Assembly: GCF_001678845.1 (NCBI RefSeq)
Contig: NZ_MAIQ01000007.1
Span: forward strand, 114,009 to 178,008
Source: Christensenella intestinihominis
Lineage (GTDB): Bacteria; Bacillota; Clostridia; Christensenellales; Christensenellaceae
Direction: 5' to 3'
DNA: 64,000 bases
Below, in pieces: positions 26,918-35,457 of this stretch (the first letter of the stretch is position 1; each line of letters opens with the position of its first letter). A program made the translations under genes and the position numbers. The notes under the pieces were generated by a model. That model had not been told where the DNA came from. It did no database searches and saw only the letters and a list, made by a program, of their open reading frames with translations.

Positions 26918-29900
26918 ATGAAAAAGCGTACACTTTCAATGATTCTTGTAATTTCTGTTTTGCTGACATTATTGTTTCCTTTAACGGCGTCGGCGCAGGA
27001 ATCTCCTATGCCGGAAGAGCATACCAGCATGGAAGCGGCGGGTTCTTCGGAGGAAACTTCCGGGGAGTCGGCCGGGGAAAGCACGGATGCCGGTTTAACG
27101 GAGGGCGCCCCTGCGGAAGCTGGGCAGGAAATTCCGGAAGAAGCCCCGCCGGAAACTCCCGCGCCGCAGGATTCGTCCGGAAGTATTGGGAACCCCCGAC
27201 AGGATGAGCCTTCCCCCAACACCGCGATAACCGCGAAAGCGCCCTTTACGATTACCCTTAACCCGATGGGCGGCTTGCCGGGGGCTGAAACCGTCCAAAC
27301 AGATGAAAGGGGATTCCTGCCTGAAATTCCTTTTGCGGAAAAAGAGCAGTTTTTCCTTTTGGGGTGGACACAGGAAGAAACCGTTCTTCCCGAAAATTTC
27401 ACCTATGGGGACGTAGAGTCTTTATCCTTAATTACGGAAGAAACGCAATTCACCGGAAATGCGACGATATATGCCGTTTGGATACCAATGGTTGAAATCC
27501 AGTCCCTGTCGTTGGACGGCCCGTGGGACGGAACCTCCGCAGCGGAACCAACCAGCATCGGCGGAGTATACCAGATCGGTACCCCGCAGGAACTGGCATG
27601 GTTCCGGAATACGGTGAACGCGGGCAGCAACCAAATCAATGCCATGCTGACCGCCGATATTGATTTAAACAATATGGAATGGGTGCCCATTGGCGGCGGG
27701 GACGGTTATGCGACCACTTATTTTGGCGGCAGTTTCGATGGCGCGGGATATTCCATTACCGGCCTTTCCGTCAATGCAACTTTCAACTTTGCCGGGCTGT
27801 TTGGTTATATAAACGACCCTGCAGCGGTTGTAAAGAACCTTTCCGTCGGCGGCGCTGTCACTTCCACGTCCACCAATGTCGGCGGAATTGCGGGCGCTCT
27901 TGCCAAGGGGACAATCCTCAATTGTTCTTTCAGCGGCTCGGTTACCAATACCAAGGCTTCCAGCGGCTATGCGGGCGGCATCGTCGGTTACTTTAATAAT
28001 TCTTCTGCGGCCAACAACCCCACGGTCCGCGGCTGTGTGAACAACGGCGCGGTTTCCGGCCCTTACGCGGGCGGGATAGCGGGCTACGGAAAATACGGCG
28101 CAATACTTGAGTGCTATAATACGGGCGATATCAGCGGCAAAACAAGGGCGGGCGGGATAGCAGGCCAAATGCAAAACAACTTTAACTGCAGTTATTGCTA
28201 CAGCGTAGGCGCCCTGTCCGGGTCGTCTACGGCGGCGGAGATTACAGACTTTCTTTATGCATCGGCCACACTGAGCCATTGCGGATACCAAGCCAACCTG
28301 TCCGGAACAGGCACGGGGACAACAAATGATTGTTTCCAGTTTTCCACACCGGCGGAGCTTTTGGCCGGTTTAGGCAGCGCCTACAAGGCCAACGGGGATG
28401 GCTGGCCTGTGTTGGGATGGCAGGCCGGGGGCGGCGGCACAGAGCCAACGCCCGATCCCAAGGTTACCCTGGGCGGGGCGACGGCCATCTTTGTTGAGCA
28501 GGGAGTAACTCCGAACCAGACCACGGTTACCCTCGCGCTCCAGGATATCAAGGAAGAGGATATCACCGGCATTGTGTGGAAAACAACGGTCCTGAAAGGT
28601 TCTATTCCCCTTGAAGAGATGGTTGCCGTATCCCACCCGGAGAACAACAATAACGCCATTATCCTGGCAGCCCTGACAGGCGGCGGGGTAATCCGGGTTG
28701 AAGTTGCGGTGACTGCGGGCGGAGAGACGTATACGGACGCGCGGGATGTGTCGGTCATCCCCCAAATCACATATGCGGAAGTAGTGAACGCCGATCCTGC
28801 GCATGGCGTATACCCCGTGCTGGGCGAATTGGCGACGGTGAAGATTTATACGCTTGGCGGCTCCCTTTACGACTTTGACAACTATCCTGAACTGAATTTC
28901 AAATGGCGGTACAATTCTTCCGGCGCGGCGGATATATCGGGGGCAACGGGCAAGGATTACCTGATTCCCGGCGACGGGTCGTTTGAAGCGGGAAAATATG
29001 TCTATGTGGAAATTCTCAGCGGCACGAAAGTCCTCCGCAGCGCAATGGATACGAGGGGCCTCCTTGCCGCTGAAGCGTATACCCCGGATATGGAGGAAGT
29101 GGATAACGCCGCCAGCATTTTTGACGACGACTACGGCCCCCTCCGCCCGGTTTATGGAACGGACACAAATATCCTCGATATGGTGAATGCCGACCTTGCA
29201 AAGGCGGGCTTTGGTGATATTGCGGTCACCATAAAATCGATGGAAGAGATTTATGGCGGCGGCTCTATACACCAGGATGGCTCTCTGGAATTCTTCTATG
29301 CCGATCCGAACAGCCTGCCGACAGTTAAAATGTCCCAATACAAGGTTACATTGAACCTGGAGAAAGGCGACGCTTCAAAAGAGGTCAGGGATTTGGTCGT
29401 CAACATCCCGTGGGATGGAGAGAAAGTCAGGACGGCGATGCGGGATGAAATTCTTCCCGGCGTTACGGAAGACACCATATTGGGGACTAACGACAAAGAT
29501 AATATCGTTTCCGACCTGGTTCTGCCCAAGGTTGTCGACGATAAAAAGTGGGTGCAGGTCTCATGGACGTCTTCAGACCCGGCGGTGGTTTCCATAAGCG
29601 ATGAGAACCAGAGAACGCCCGAAACGTTGTTTGACCCTTATGTGGGAAAGGTGATCCGGGGAGAAAATGCCAAAACCGTCACCTTGACGGCACGGTTCAA
29701 TTTCCAGTTCACCTCCGCTCCCGAACCGGATATTATTTTATACAAGACCTTTACGTTTAAAATCCCGCCGCTTTCCAGCGAAGAGGTCGACGCACTGCGG
29801 GGAGAGCTTCTCGAAAAAATCGACGCGGGGGTTGCATCGACAGGATTTTCGGATTATGTGACAAAGCAACGGCTTGTCGCGGCGGACGGCGTCTATACCG

Positions 29901-31591
29901 TCTATAACGATATCCAGTATCCGACGACAAGAAATTTCGGCGTGGACGGAAAGTATTTCCCCGTCACCATTTCAAGCGCCAATGAGGATATCATCGAAAG
30001 CCCTGATGTGGCGAATGCGGCGAGGTCTTTCGTTTACCGCCCGCTTCCCGGCAATCCTGCCGGGGAAGTGGAGGTCACCATAACAATTACCGATTCCGCA
30101 AAGGGGGTTTCCGCGTCCCGTGAATACAAGTTCATGGTCGAGCCCCTGACACAGGAAGAAATTGATTCCGCGCTGTCCCTGATGACGCTCGTTAAGGACA
30201 ATTATTTTGAGGGCCTGAATAATTCCGCTTACGACGATTATTATTCCGTTACGGGCAAATTAACCCCCTTCCAGGAGGCGGCTTTAAGTACGGCGGAAAA
30301 CGGCGGTTCGATACAGTGGATTTATACCGACGCTGAAAGAACCAATGATGGAATTATTGCGGATGAAATCGACGGATGGGCAGACCAGGAGGCGTGGAGG
30401 GCGTTCCGTTCCAGCGACCCGGCCGTTTTGGACCATGAAACCCTTAATTTCACAAAACCGGAGGAAGACACCTTTGTCCGGATCAGCAGTTCCCTGACGC
30501 ATTCGATATTCGGTAAATATTGGCTGAAATTCAAGGGGACGGCAGGGTACGAGGCGTTTGAGCCCCTCTATCGCCAGCCCGTATGTGAATACGTTATGGC
30601 GGAAGGCGTAAACCATGTTGAACGCACGCCGGAGGAATTGACCGGGCTTCGCGCCCAGGCAATTACGGATATCAACGCTCCTATTTCCGCTACGCTGGTT
30701 CTGGCCGATTTTGAAGCGGATTCGCAGCCCGCCGCACGTTCGGCGCGGGCCGCGCTATTTACGAAGGCGGGCGGCAGCCTGATTAATGCGACAGTATCAA
30801 ATCTGGAAGCCGGCACAACGGTGTTCGGGCTTTTCCGCAAGGTTATGGCAGAACATAACTACACGTATTCTTCGGTAGGAAGTTACATCCGCTCGATCAC
30901 CGACCCCCATGGCAACACTCTGGCGGAACGGGACGGCGGCCCGAATTCCGGGTGGATTTACACCGTTAACGGCGCGATGCCCCTGGTTTATATGAATGGG
31001 TATACCCTGAAACAGGGGGATGTTGTTGCAATCAAGTACACCCGCGATTACACCAAGGAACCCGGCGCGGTTTTCCCGGAGAATCCGTCGACGCCGTCTA
31101 AACCGACAAAACCGGAAAATCCGTCAACCCCAACAAATCCAATTAATCCAACAAAACCGGCAAATCCAACAAATCCCGCCAGGCCCGCAAATCCCGCGGA
31201 CCCGATGAATCCTGCCGATCCCGACGGTTCCGGGACTTCTCCGGAGGTAAACGCAGGTTCAACGGGGAATCATTCAAATCAGGGTTCCAAGGGAAACGGA
31301 AGCGGTCTTGATCCGGCCGGCGGGGACGCTTTGACGACGGGCGCTTCGCCTGCCCCGGATGCAAACGGTTCCGGCGGCAGCGCGAATGCCGATGCGGATA
31401 TCGGGCATTCGGAAAGCGGTCAGGCCCCTGATTCGGAAGGCTTTGATGATACTTATGTGGAAAAGAACGCAGAGGAGAATAAGGATTCGCAGGACCCGAC
31501 CATGATGATTGTGCTGGTTGCGGTAATCGCGGCATTTTTGGTAATTTCGGGTGTAGTCTACTCCAGGGTCATTAAAAAGAGAAAAAAGTAA
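26918..31591 (+). CDS. Large membrane-anchored surface protein with DUF4430 domain
   Basis: A 1557-residue exported protein under a cobalamin riboswitch. Domains in order: Sec signal 1-27 ending ASA-Q; Ser/Pro/Glu-rich 28-105; an InlB B-repeat-like unit at about 110-190 (FFLLGWTQEE, NATIYAVWIP); GLUG-like repeats at about 210-470 (GGIAGAL, GGIVGYF, GGIAGYG, GGIAGQM); Ig-like parts, one with SWTSSDPAVVSIS near 885; DUF4430 at about 1290-1380 (ERDGGPNSGWIYTVNG), the fold of transcobalamin-like C-terminal domains; Pro/Asn/Lys repeats 1385-1435; Ser/Gly linker; one transmembrane helix at 1529-1548 and a KKRKK end. No LPXTG. The combination suggests surface capture of corrinoids, an inference from riboswitch, DUF4430 and the S component downstream. 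Confidence 0.88.
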   Translation: MKKRTLSMILVISVLLTLLFPLTASAQESPMPEEHTSMEAAGSSEETSGESAGESTDAGLTEGAPAEAGQEIPEEAPPETPAPQDSSGSIGNPRQDEPSPNTAITAKAPFTITLNPMGGLPGAETVQTDERGFLPEIPFAEKEQFFLLGWTQEETVLPENFTYGDVESLSLITEETQFTGNATIYAVWIPMVEIQSLSLDGPWDGTSAAEPTSIGGVYQIGTPQELAWFRNTVNAGSNQINAMLTADIDLNNMEWVPIGGGDGYATTYFGGSFDGAGYSITGLSVNATFNFAGLFGYINDPAAVVKNLSVGGAVTSTSTNVGGIAGALAKGTILNCSFSGSVTNTKASSGYAGGIVGYFNNSSAANNPTVRGCVNNGAVSGPYAGGIAGYGKYGAILECYNTGDISGKTRAGGIAGQMQNNFNCSYCYSVGALSGSSTAAEITDFLYASATLSHCGYQANLSGTGTGTTNDCFQFSTPAELLAGLGSAYKANGDGWPVLGWQAGGGGTEPTPDPKVTLGGATAIFVEQGVTPNQTTVTLALQDIKEEDITGIVWKTTVLKGSIPLEEMVAVSHPENNNNAIILAALTGGGVIRVEVAVTAGGETYTDARDVSVIPQITYAEVVNADPAHGVYPVLGELATVKIYTLGGSLYDFDNYPELNFKWRYNSSGAADISGATGKDYLIPGDGSFEAGKYVYVEILSGTKVLRSAMDTRGLLAAEAYTPDMEEVDNAASIFDDDYGPLRPVYGTDTNILDMVNADLAKAGFGDIAVTIKSMEEIYGGGSIHQDGSLEFFYADPNSLPTVKMSQYKVTLNLEKGDASKEVRDLVVNIPWDGEKVRTAMRDEILPGVTEDTILGTNDKDNIVSDLVLPKVVDDKKWVQVSWTSSDPAVVSISDENQRTPETLFDPYVGKVIRGENAKTVTLTARFNFQFTSAPEPDIILYKTFTFKIPPLSSEEVDALRGELLEKIDAGVASTGFSDYVTKQRLVAADGVYTVYNDIQYPTTRNFGVDGKYFPVTISSANEDIIESPDVANAARSFVYRPLPGNPAGEVEVTITITDSAKGVSASREYKFMVEPLTQEEIDSALSLMTLVKDNYFEGLNNSAYDDYYSVTGKLTPFQEAALSTAENGGSIQWIYTDAERTNDGIIADEIDGWADQEAWRAFRSSDPAVLDHETLNFTKPEEDTFVRISSSLTHSIFGKYWLKFKGTAGYEAFEPLYRQPVCEYVMAEGVNHVERTPEELTGLRAQAITDINAPISATLVLADFEADSQPAARSARAALFTKAGGSLINATVSNLEAGTTVFGLFRKVMAEHNYTYSSVGSYIRSITDPHGNTLAERDGGPNSGWIYTVNGAMPLVYMNGYTLKQGDVVAIKYTRDYTKEPGAVFPENPSTPSKPTKPENPSTPTNPINPTKPANPTNPARPANPADPMNPADPDGSGTSPEVNAGSTGNHSNQGSKGNGSGLDPAGGDALTTGASPAPDANGSGGSANADADIGHSESGQAPDSEGFDDTYVEKNAEENKDSQDPTMMIVLVAVIAAFLVISGVVYSRVIKKRKK
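31080..31215 (+). repeat. Short Pro-Asn-Lys-Pro repeat within the surface protein
   Basis: About 45 codons with repeated NP-x motifs (ENPSTPTNPINPTKPANPTN). The DNA is repetitive with CCGGCAAATCC-like and AACAAATCC-like words. It forms an extended, wall-spanning linker between the DUF4430 domain and the membrane anchor. Confidence 0.7.
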
Positions 31592-31600
31592 TCTTTCCAT

Positions 31601-31633
31601 GCGGGGCGGGTATTTTTACCTGCCCTGCTTTTT
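31601..31633 (+). terminator. Hairpin between the surface protein and S component
   Basis: GCGGGGCGGGTA pairs with TACCTGCCCTGC (12 pairs, two wobbles) around a four-base loop, followed by TTTTT. It lies only 21 bases before the S-component start, so it is probably a leaky terminator within an operon that lowers expression of the second gene. Confidence 0.65.
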
Positions 31634-31653
31634 CATTGTGAAATGAGGGTTTT

Positions 31654-32160
31654 ATGACGAAATCTTACAATATAGCCCTGGTAGGAATCCTGTCGGCCGT
31701 TAATGTGGCGTCCAGAATTGTGCTGCAGTTTCTTCCGAATATAAAGCCGGTAACTTCGATTATAATCATAACGACAATATTCTTCGGCCTTTATATTGCC
31801 CTGCAGGTTGTGGTCACAACCACCCTGCTGTCCGCGCTCCTGCTGGGAATAGGCCCTTATGTAATATTCCAGATTGCGGCATGGGCTTTGATCGTTTTGG
31901 TTACCTTTGCGATTAACAGGCATGTTAAGCAGAGAAAGGTCATTCCGTACACGCTGTGGTCGGGCTTGTGCGGGTTTATTTTTGGTTTTATCGTATCGTG
32001 GGAAAAGTTATTATACGGCTGGACATTTTTCCTGACGTATTACATCGCGGGGATTCCTTTCGACGCGCTGCATGCAATCGGCAATATTGTATTTTTCCCC
32101 ATTTGCTATTTGGCGTTATCGCCCGTCTTTAAGAGGGTAAAAGATAAAAAACTGGTTTGA
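31654..32160 (+). CDS. ECF transporter S component, probable corrinoid type
   Basis: A 168-residue membrane protein with five to six hydrophobic helices. The start reads MTKSYNIALVGILSAVNVAS with the A-x-x-x-A pattern of ECF S components, and NIKPVTSIIIITTIFFG resembles the S component CbrT (from memory). S components bind a vitamin and dock on the shared EcfA/A'/T module, which is not in the window. Placement behind a cobalamin riboswitch and a DUF4430 surface protein points to cobalamin or precursor uptake. The substrate is inference; queuosine- or riboflavin-type S components have similar length. Confidence 0.82.
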   Translation: MTKSYNIALVGILSAVNVASRIVLQFLPNIKPVTSIIIITTIFFGLYIALQVVVTTTLLSALLLGIGPYVIFQIAAWALIVLVTFAINRHVKQRKVIPYTLWSGLCGFIFGFIVSWEKLLYGWTFFLTYYIAGIPFDALHAIGNIVFFPICYLALSPVFKRVKDKKLV

Positions 32161-32309
32161 AGGCCGTTAAAAATTCATATTTTAACATAGACCAACCAGT
32201 TCAATCAAAATAGATGCAGATAAACGGCCCCCGCTGAACTCGAATGGAGCGTTAGCGGAATGAATTCGGTGGGATAGCGCGGACTGCGCCTATGGCTTAT
32301 CCTTGCATG

Positions 32310-32321
32310 GACCCACGTGGG
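32310..32321. repeat. 12-base perfect palindrome
   Basis: ACCCACGTGGGT lies in the 217-base gap between the S component and tRNA-Ser. Function unknown; could be a protein-binding site or a by-product of the gap. The rest of the gap carries an AACTGGTT / AACCAGTT pair at the end of the S component that may form a weak hairpin. Confidence 0.35.
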
Positions 32322-32338
32322 TTTCTTATCCTTTCATC

Positions 32339-32372
32339 AAAAAAATAAAACCCCGCTTCGCAGGGTTTCATA
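32339..32372 (-). terminator. Terminator of tRNA-Ser
   Basis: On the minus strand AAACCCTGC and GCGGGGTTTT form a hairpin with a GAA-containing loop followed by ATTTTTTT. It lies six bases beyond the CCA end of the tRNA gene. Confidence 0.8.
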
Positions 32373-32377
32373 TTTTT

Positions 32378-32466
32378 TGGCGGAGGAGGTGGGATTCGAA
32401 CCCACGTGCCCGTTAAGGCTACACGATTTCGAGTCGCGCCCGTTATGACCACTTCGATACTCCTCC
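32378..32466 (-). tRNA. tRNA-Ser(CGA)
   Basis: On the minus strand the gene begins GGAGGAG and ends CTCCTCCG with an encoded CCA. The acceptor arms pair fully, the T arm GTGGGTTCGAATCCCAC is perfect, the anticodon loop CTCGAAA gives anticodon CGA (codon UCG), and the long variable arm is typical for serine. Confidence 0.95.
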
Positions 32467-32562
32467 GTGCGACGGAATTTATTTTACCAAAAAGCACTGC
32501 CAATTGCAATATCATAATGAAATTCGTATAATAAAAGAAAAAATGCGGAGGAAAGCAACTGC

Positions 32563-32973
32563 TTGAAAAAGTTTATTCTCGTCATTGCAATTGTGCTGTC
32601 AGTGATGCTCGGCGCCTGCTCTCTTACGCCTGCCGACCGATACGACAATTTTATCAACGACCTCGACGCGATCACCCGCCTGCAAACGGGCTTGCAGCAA
32701 ATGGAAAACGGAGGGCTGACCCTTTATGTAAGGGCGGATATGAAAACACTGGAACGGGAGCTTTCTTCCTTGGATACGCCGGATAAGGAAATACGGGAAA
32801 TCAATGAAAACTTTGTCGGTACGGCGCGCCTTTTGCAGGAAAGTATGGATGCCGTAAAAGACGACGAGGATGCCGCGCATGCTTTTTTAGAAGCGGCGAA
32901 GGATTCTTTTGACGAGGGATTCCTGCTGTTTTCCTCGCTCGAAACAAGCGGAGGAGAGAACGCCAGTGAATGA
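32563..32973 (+). CDS. Small predicted lipoprotein, unknown function
   Basis: A 136-residue exported lipoprotein. The signal ends at Cys19 (SVMLGACSL); the mature part is all-helical with heptad-like hydrophobic spacing (DLDAITRLQTGLQQMENG and TPDKEIREINENFVGTARLL). I do not recognise the family. The TTG start has GAGGAAAG upstream; the end overlaps the tadA start by eight bases, so both are cotranscribed. The neighbours give no functional clue. Confidence 0.72.
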   Translation: MKKFILVIAIVLSVMLGACSLTPADRYDNFINDLDAITRLQTGLQQMENGGLTLYVRADMKTLERELSSLDTPDKEIREINENFVGTARLLQESMDAVKDDEDAAHAFLEAAKDSFDEGFLLFSSLETSGGENASE

Positions 32974-33412
32974 CGAGAAATGGATGCATGCCGCAATTGA
33001 ACAGGCGCTTCTTGCGGAGAAAATTGACGAGGTGCCGATCGGTGCGGTAATCGTCCGCGACGGGCAGGTAATCGCGGCGGCGCACAATACCCGGGAAACG
33101 GACAAAAATCCCCTTTGCCATGCTGAAATCAGCGCGATTGCGAAAGCGGCGAAGGTGCTCGGCGGCTGGCGGCTTCCCGGGTGCACCCTGTATGTGACGC
33201 TCGAGCCCTGTCCCATGTGCGCGGGCGCTGCGGTCAACGCGCGGATTCCGCGCGTCGTTTTTGGGGCGTATGATAAGAAGGCCGGAGCGTTCGGGACCCT
33301 GTACGATTTGGCCGAGGGGAAACTCAACCATAAGCCGGAGGTTACGGGCGGCGTGCTGGAAGCGGAATGTGCGCAGATGCTAAGCTCGTATTTCAAAAAA
33401 AAGCGAAAATGA
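32966..33412 (+). CDS. tadA: tRNA-specific adenosine deaminase
   Basis: A 148-residue zinc deaminase that converts adenosine 34 of tRNA-Arg(ACG) to inosine. The catalytic H-x-E is His52-Ala-Glu54 (PLCHAEIS) and the Cys ligands are Cys82 and Cys85 (EPCPMCAGA). [12 protein letters not shown] is the N-terminal strand typical of TadA. The GTG at 32966 is chosen because GGAGAG lies ten bases before and the protein then starts [11 protein letters not shown] like its relatives; upstream in-frame codons run into the lipoprotein gene. Confidence 0.95.
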   Translation: MNDEKWMHAAIEQALLAEKIDEVPIGAVIVRDGQVIAAAHNTRETDKNPLCHAEISAIAKAAKVLGGWRLPGCTLYVTLEPCPMCAGAAVNARIPRVVFGAYDKKAGAFGTLYDLAEGKLNHKPEVTGGVLEAECAQMLSSYFKKKRK

Positions 33413-33422
33413 GGTGTTTTGG

Positions 33423-33617
33423 ATGGAATGCAGAAAGGAACAAAATAAGAATATGTGCAATTGCTCGTTCCATTGTTCAAAAATGGGACTTTGTTGCGAG
33501 TGCGTAAAATATCACAGGGAACTTGGACAGCTTCCCGCATGTTATTTTTCGGAGGGAGCGGAAGCGACGGGCGACCGCAGCGTGGAAGCGTTTCTCCGGG
33601 ATTGGAACGCGCGGTAA
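33423..33617 (+). CDS. Small cysteine-rich protein (DUF6485 type)
   Basis: A 64-residue protein with paired cysteines in [22 protein letters not shown], a likely zinc or iron-sulfur site, followed by LPACYF and the family-like end [11 protein letters not shown] assign it to DUF6485 from memory. The start is at 33423, with GAGGTG six bases ahead. Its stop overlaps the next start (TAATG), so it is coupled to the acetyltransferase. Function unknown. Confidence 0.75.
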   Translation: MECRKEQNKNMCNCSFHCSKMGLCCECVKYHRELGQLPACYFSEGAEATGDRSVEAFLRDWNAR

Positions 33618-34120
33618 TGGCAAAGGCGAAGTTGAAACGCGTGAGCCGCGAACGCGAATTCCTTGCGGCGGCAGACCTGGCGCATACCATCTGGCGGGAA
33701 CACTATGCGGGAATCATCTCCAGCGACCAGATCGAGTATATGCTGGAGCATTTCCAGTCGGTTGCGGCCATCCGGGAAGCGGACGCGCGGGGCTGTGAAT
33801 ATTACCTGGTCCGCGTGCTGGGAGTAAACGTGGGATATGTTGCCATAGAACCCAACAACCCGCAGGGGAAAATGTTCCTCAGCAAGATTTACCTTTTAAA
33901 GGAATACCGCGGAAAAGGGTATGCCCGTGATGTGGTAAACGAAGTGCGCGAAATGGCGCGGGCACTGCGCCTGAAAAGCATCCGGCTTACCGTCGCCAAG
34001 AATAATACCTCCTCTGTTGCGGCCTATGAACGTCTCGGCTTTACCAATACGGAGGATATCTGCAAAGAGATCGGCGGCGGCTTCGTGATGGACGATCATG
34101 TGATGGAATTGTCCGTATAG
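33617..34120 (+). CDS. GNAT-family N-acetyltransferase
   Basis: A 167-residue GCN5-type acetyltransferase. Acetyl-CoA binding motif A is seen in LLKEYRGKGYARDVV and motif B in LTVAKNNTSSVAAYERLGF. The N-terminus (ADLAHTIWREHYAGIISSDQ, YMLEHFQS) resembles the group sometimes annotated as spermine/spermidine-type acetyltransferases. The ATG at 33617 overlaps the stop of the upstream gene by one base, which defines the start. Substrate unknown. Confidence 0.9.
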   Translation: MAKAKLKRVSREREFLAAADLAHTIWREHYAGIISSDQIEYMLEHFQSVAAIREADARGCEYYLVRVLGVNVGYVAIEPNNPQGKMFLSKIYLLKEYRGKGYARDVVNEVREMARALRLKSIRLTVAKNNTSSVAAYERLGFTNTEDICKEIGGGFVMDDHVMELSV

Positions 34121-34130
34121 GGGAGGGAAA

Positions 34131-34925
34131 ATGCAGAACAAAAAGCAAAGGATCGCGGCTATGTGCGCTATCCTCGCCAAAAATCCCAATAAGCTCTATC
34201 CGCTTAAATTTTTCCAGGAAATGTTCGGCGCGGCAAAATCCAGCCTTTCCGAAGATGCGGCAGTCATTAAACAGGTGTTCGCGGATACGGGAATCGGGCG
34301 CGTGGAAACGGTGGCGGGCGCGCACGGAGGCATCCGCTATGTGCCGCAAATGCCTGAAAATACGCGTCTGCTGCTTTTGAAGGAGCTGACGGAAAAAATG
34401 AGGGACACTTCCCGCATCCTGCCGGGAGGATATATGTACATTGCGGATTTGTTCTGTACGCCTTATTATGTGGACGGGATGGCCCAGATTATGGCGGAAT
34501 GGTTTTCCCGGGCGAAGGCGGATTTTATCGTGACGGTCGAAACCAAGGGCATCCCGCTCGCCATGAGCGTTGCGCGTATTTTGAACCTGCCGCTCGCCAT
34601 CGCGCGAAGGGAAAGCAAGCTTACGGACGGCTCCGTTTTCTCAATGAACTATCTTTCGGGCTCGTCCCGAAGGCTGCAAACGATGTCGCTTTCCAAGCGG
34701 ATGATAAAAGAGGGGACGCGCGCCCTTGTGGTCGATGATTTTATTGCGGGCGGCGGTACGATAAGGGCAATTTGCGATATGCTTGCGGAATTCAATATCG
34801 AAGTGGTGGGCGTTGGGGCGGCCATTGTGAACCGTTATCCACAGAAAAAACGGATCAGCGGATATAAGGCGATTTTTGAACTGGAGGAACTGAGCGAGAC
34901 AAAAATAGAGATTTCGGCCTGCTGA
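34131..34925 (+). CDS. purR: Purine operon repressor
   Basis: A 264-residue Firmicutes PurR, distinct from the LacI-type repressor of enterics. A winged HTH occupies about 1-72 (KFFQEMFGAAKSSLSEDAAVI) and a phosphoribosyltransferase-like effector domain follows, with the PRPP motif ALVVDDFIAGGGT at about 199-211. It represses purine biosynthesis genes and is relieved by PRPP. Upstream of spoVG and glmU it matches the purR-(yabJ)-spoVG-gcaD order in Bacillus; yabJ is missing here. GGGAGGG precedes the ATG. Confidence 0.95.
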   Translation: MQNKKQRIAAMCAILAKNPNKLYPLKFFQEMFGAAKSSLSEDAAVIKQVFADTGIGRVETVAGAHGGIRYVPQMPENTRLLLLKELTEKMRDTSRILPGGYMYIADLFCTPYYVDGMAQIMAEWFSRAKADFIVTVETKGIPLAMSVARILNLPLAIARRESKLTDGSVFSMNYLSGSSRRLQTMSLSKRMIKEGTRALVVDDFIAGGGTIRAICDMLAEFNIEVVGVGAAIVNRYPQKKRISGYKAIFELEELSETKIEISAC

Positions 34926-34935
34926 TGCGCGACGG

Positions 34936-34964
34936 TTGCAATTTTACGCGAAATGTGCTAGATT
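34936..34964 (+). promoter_or_regulatory. Candidate promoter of spoVG
   Basis: TTGCAA at 34936-34941 and TAGATT at 34959-34964 are 17 bases apart. A GCCGCT/AGCGGC hairpin follows in the leader at about 35002-35020, before AAGGTGGAGGA, the ribosome site. Confidence 0.4.
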
Positions 34965-35051
34965 AAAATTGAGTAAAATCAATGGGGTGGATTTGCTTAG
35001 CGCCGCTTTTGGAGAGCGGCATAGTCTAACAACAAGGTGGAGGATTGAAGA

Positions 35052-35339
35052 ATGGAAATTACAGATATTCGCATCAGGAAAATTGACGGTACGGGGAAAA
35101 TGAAGGCGATCGTTTCGGTGACGTTCGACGACATGTTTGTGATCCACGACATGAAGATCATCGAAGGTGCGAGCGGCCTGTTTATCGCAATGCCCAGCAG
35201 GAAAACACCCAGCGGAGAGTATAAAGACATCGCGCATCCGATCAACTCGGATACGCGCGAAATGATCCAGCAGATCATACTCAAGGAGTATGAAAACCTG
35301 CCGGACGAAGAAGCGACCGCTGCGCACGAAGAATTTTGA
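35052..35339 (+). CDS. spoVG: SpoVG family RNA/DNA-binding regulator
   Basis: A 95-residue protein of normal SpoVG length with the signature [20 protein letters not shown] and [20 protein letters not shown]. SpoVG binds RNA or DNA and modulates division and surface gene expression in many Firmicutes, including non-spore-formers. Its presence next to purR and glmU is conserved synteny; presence does not imply sporulation, since neighbouring spore genes are missing here. Confidence 0.96.
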   Translation: MEITDIRIRKIDGTGKMKAIVSVTFDDMFVIHDMKIIEGASGLFIAMPSRKTPSGEYKDIAHPINSDTREMIQQIILKEYENLPDEEATAAHEEF

Positions 35340-35352
35340 GTTTCAGAAACGG

Positions 35353-35380
35353 GACCCTTCCGCCGGGAAGGGTCTTTTTT
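35353..35380 (+). terminator. Terminator of spoVG
   Basis: GACCCTTCC and GGAAGGGTC flank a short GCCG-type loop, followed by seven T residues. It ends 27 bases before the -10 of the glmU promoter. Confidence 0.9.
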
Positions 35381-35383
35381 GTT

Positions 35384-35412
35384 TTGCATAGGGAATTGCT
35401 TTTGTGTATAAT
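35384..35412 (+). promoter_or_regulatory. Promoter of glmU
   Basis: TTGCAT at 35384-35389 and consensus TATAAT at 35407-35412 are 17 bases apart, 45 bases before the chosen glmU start. Because of this promoter, a GTG at 35404 cannot be the start. Confidence 0.7.
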
Positions 35413-35457
35413 AAACAAAGTTGGGGTAAAAAAGTAAAGGACGATGGAGAAGCGGTT

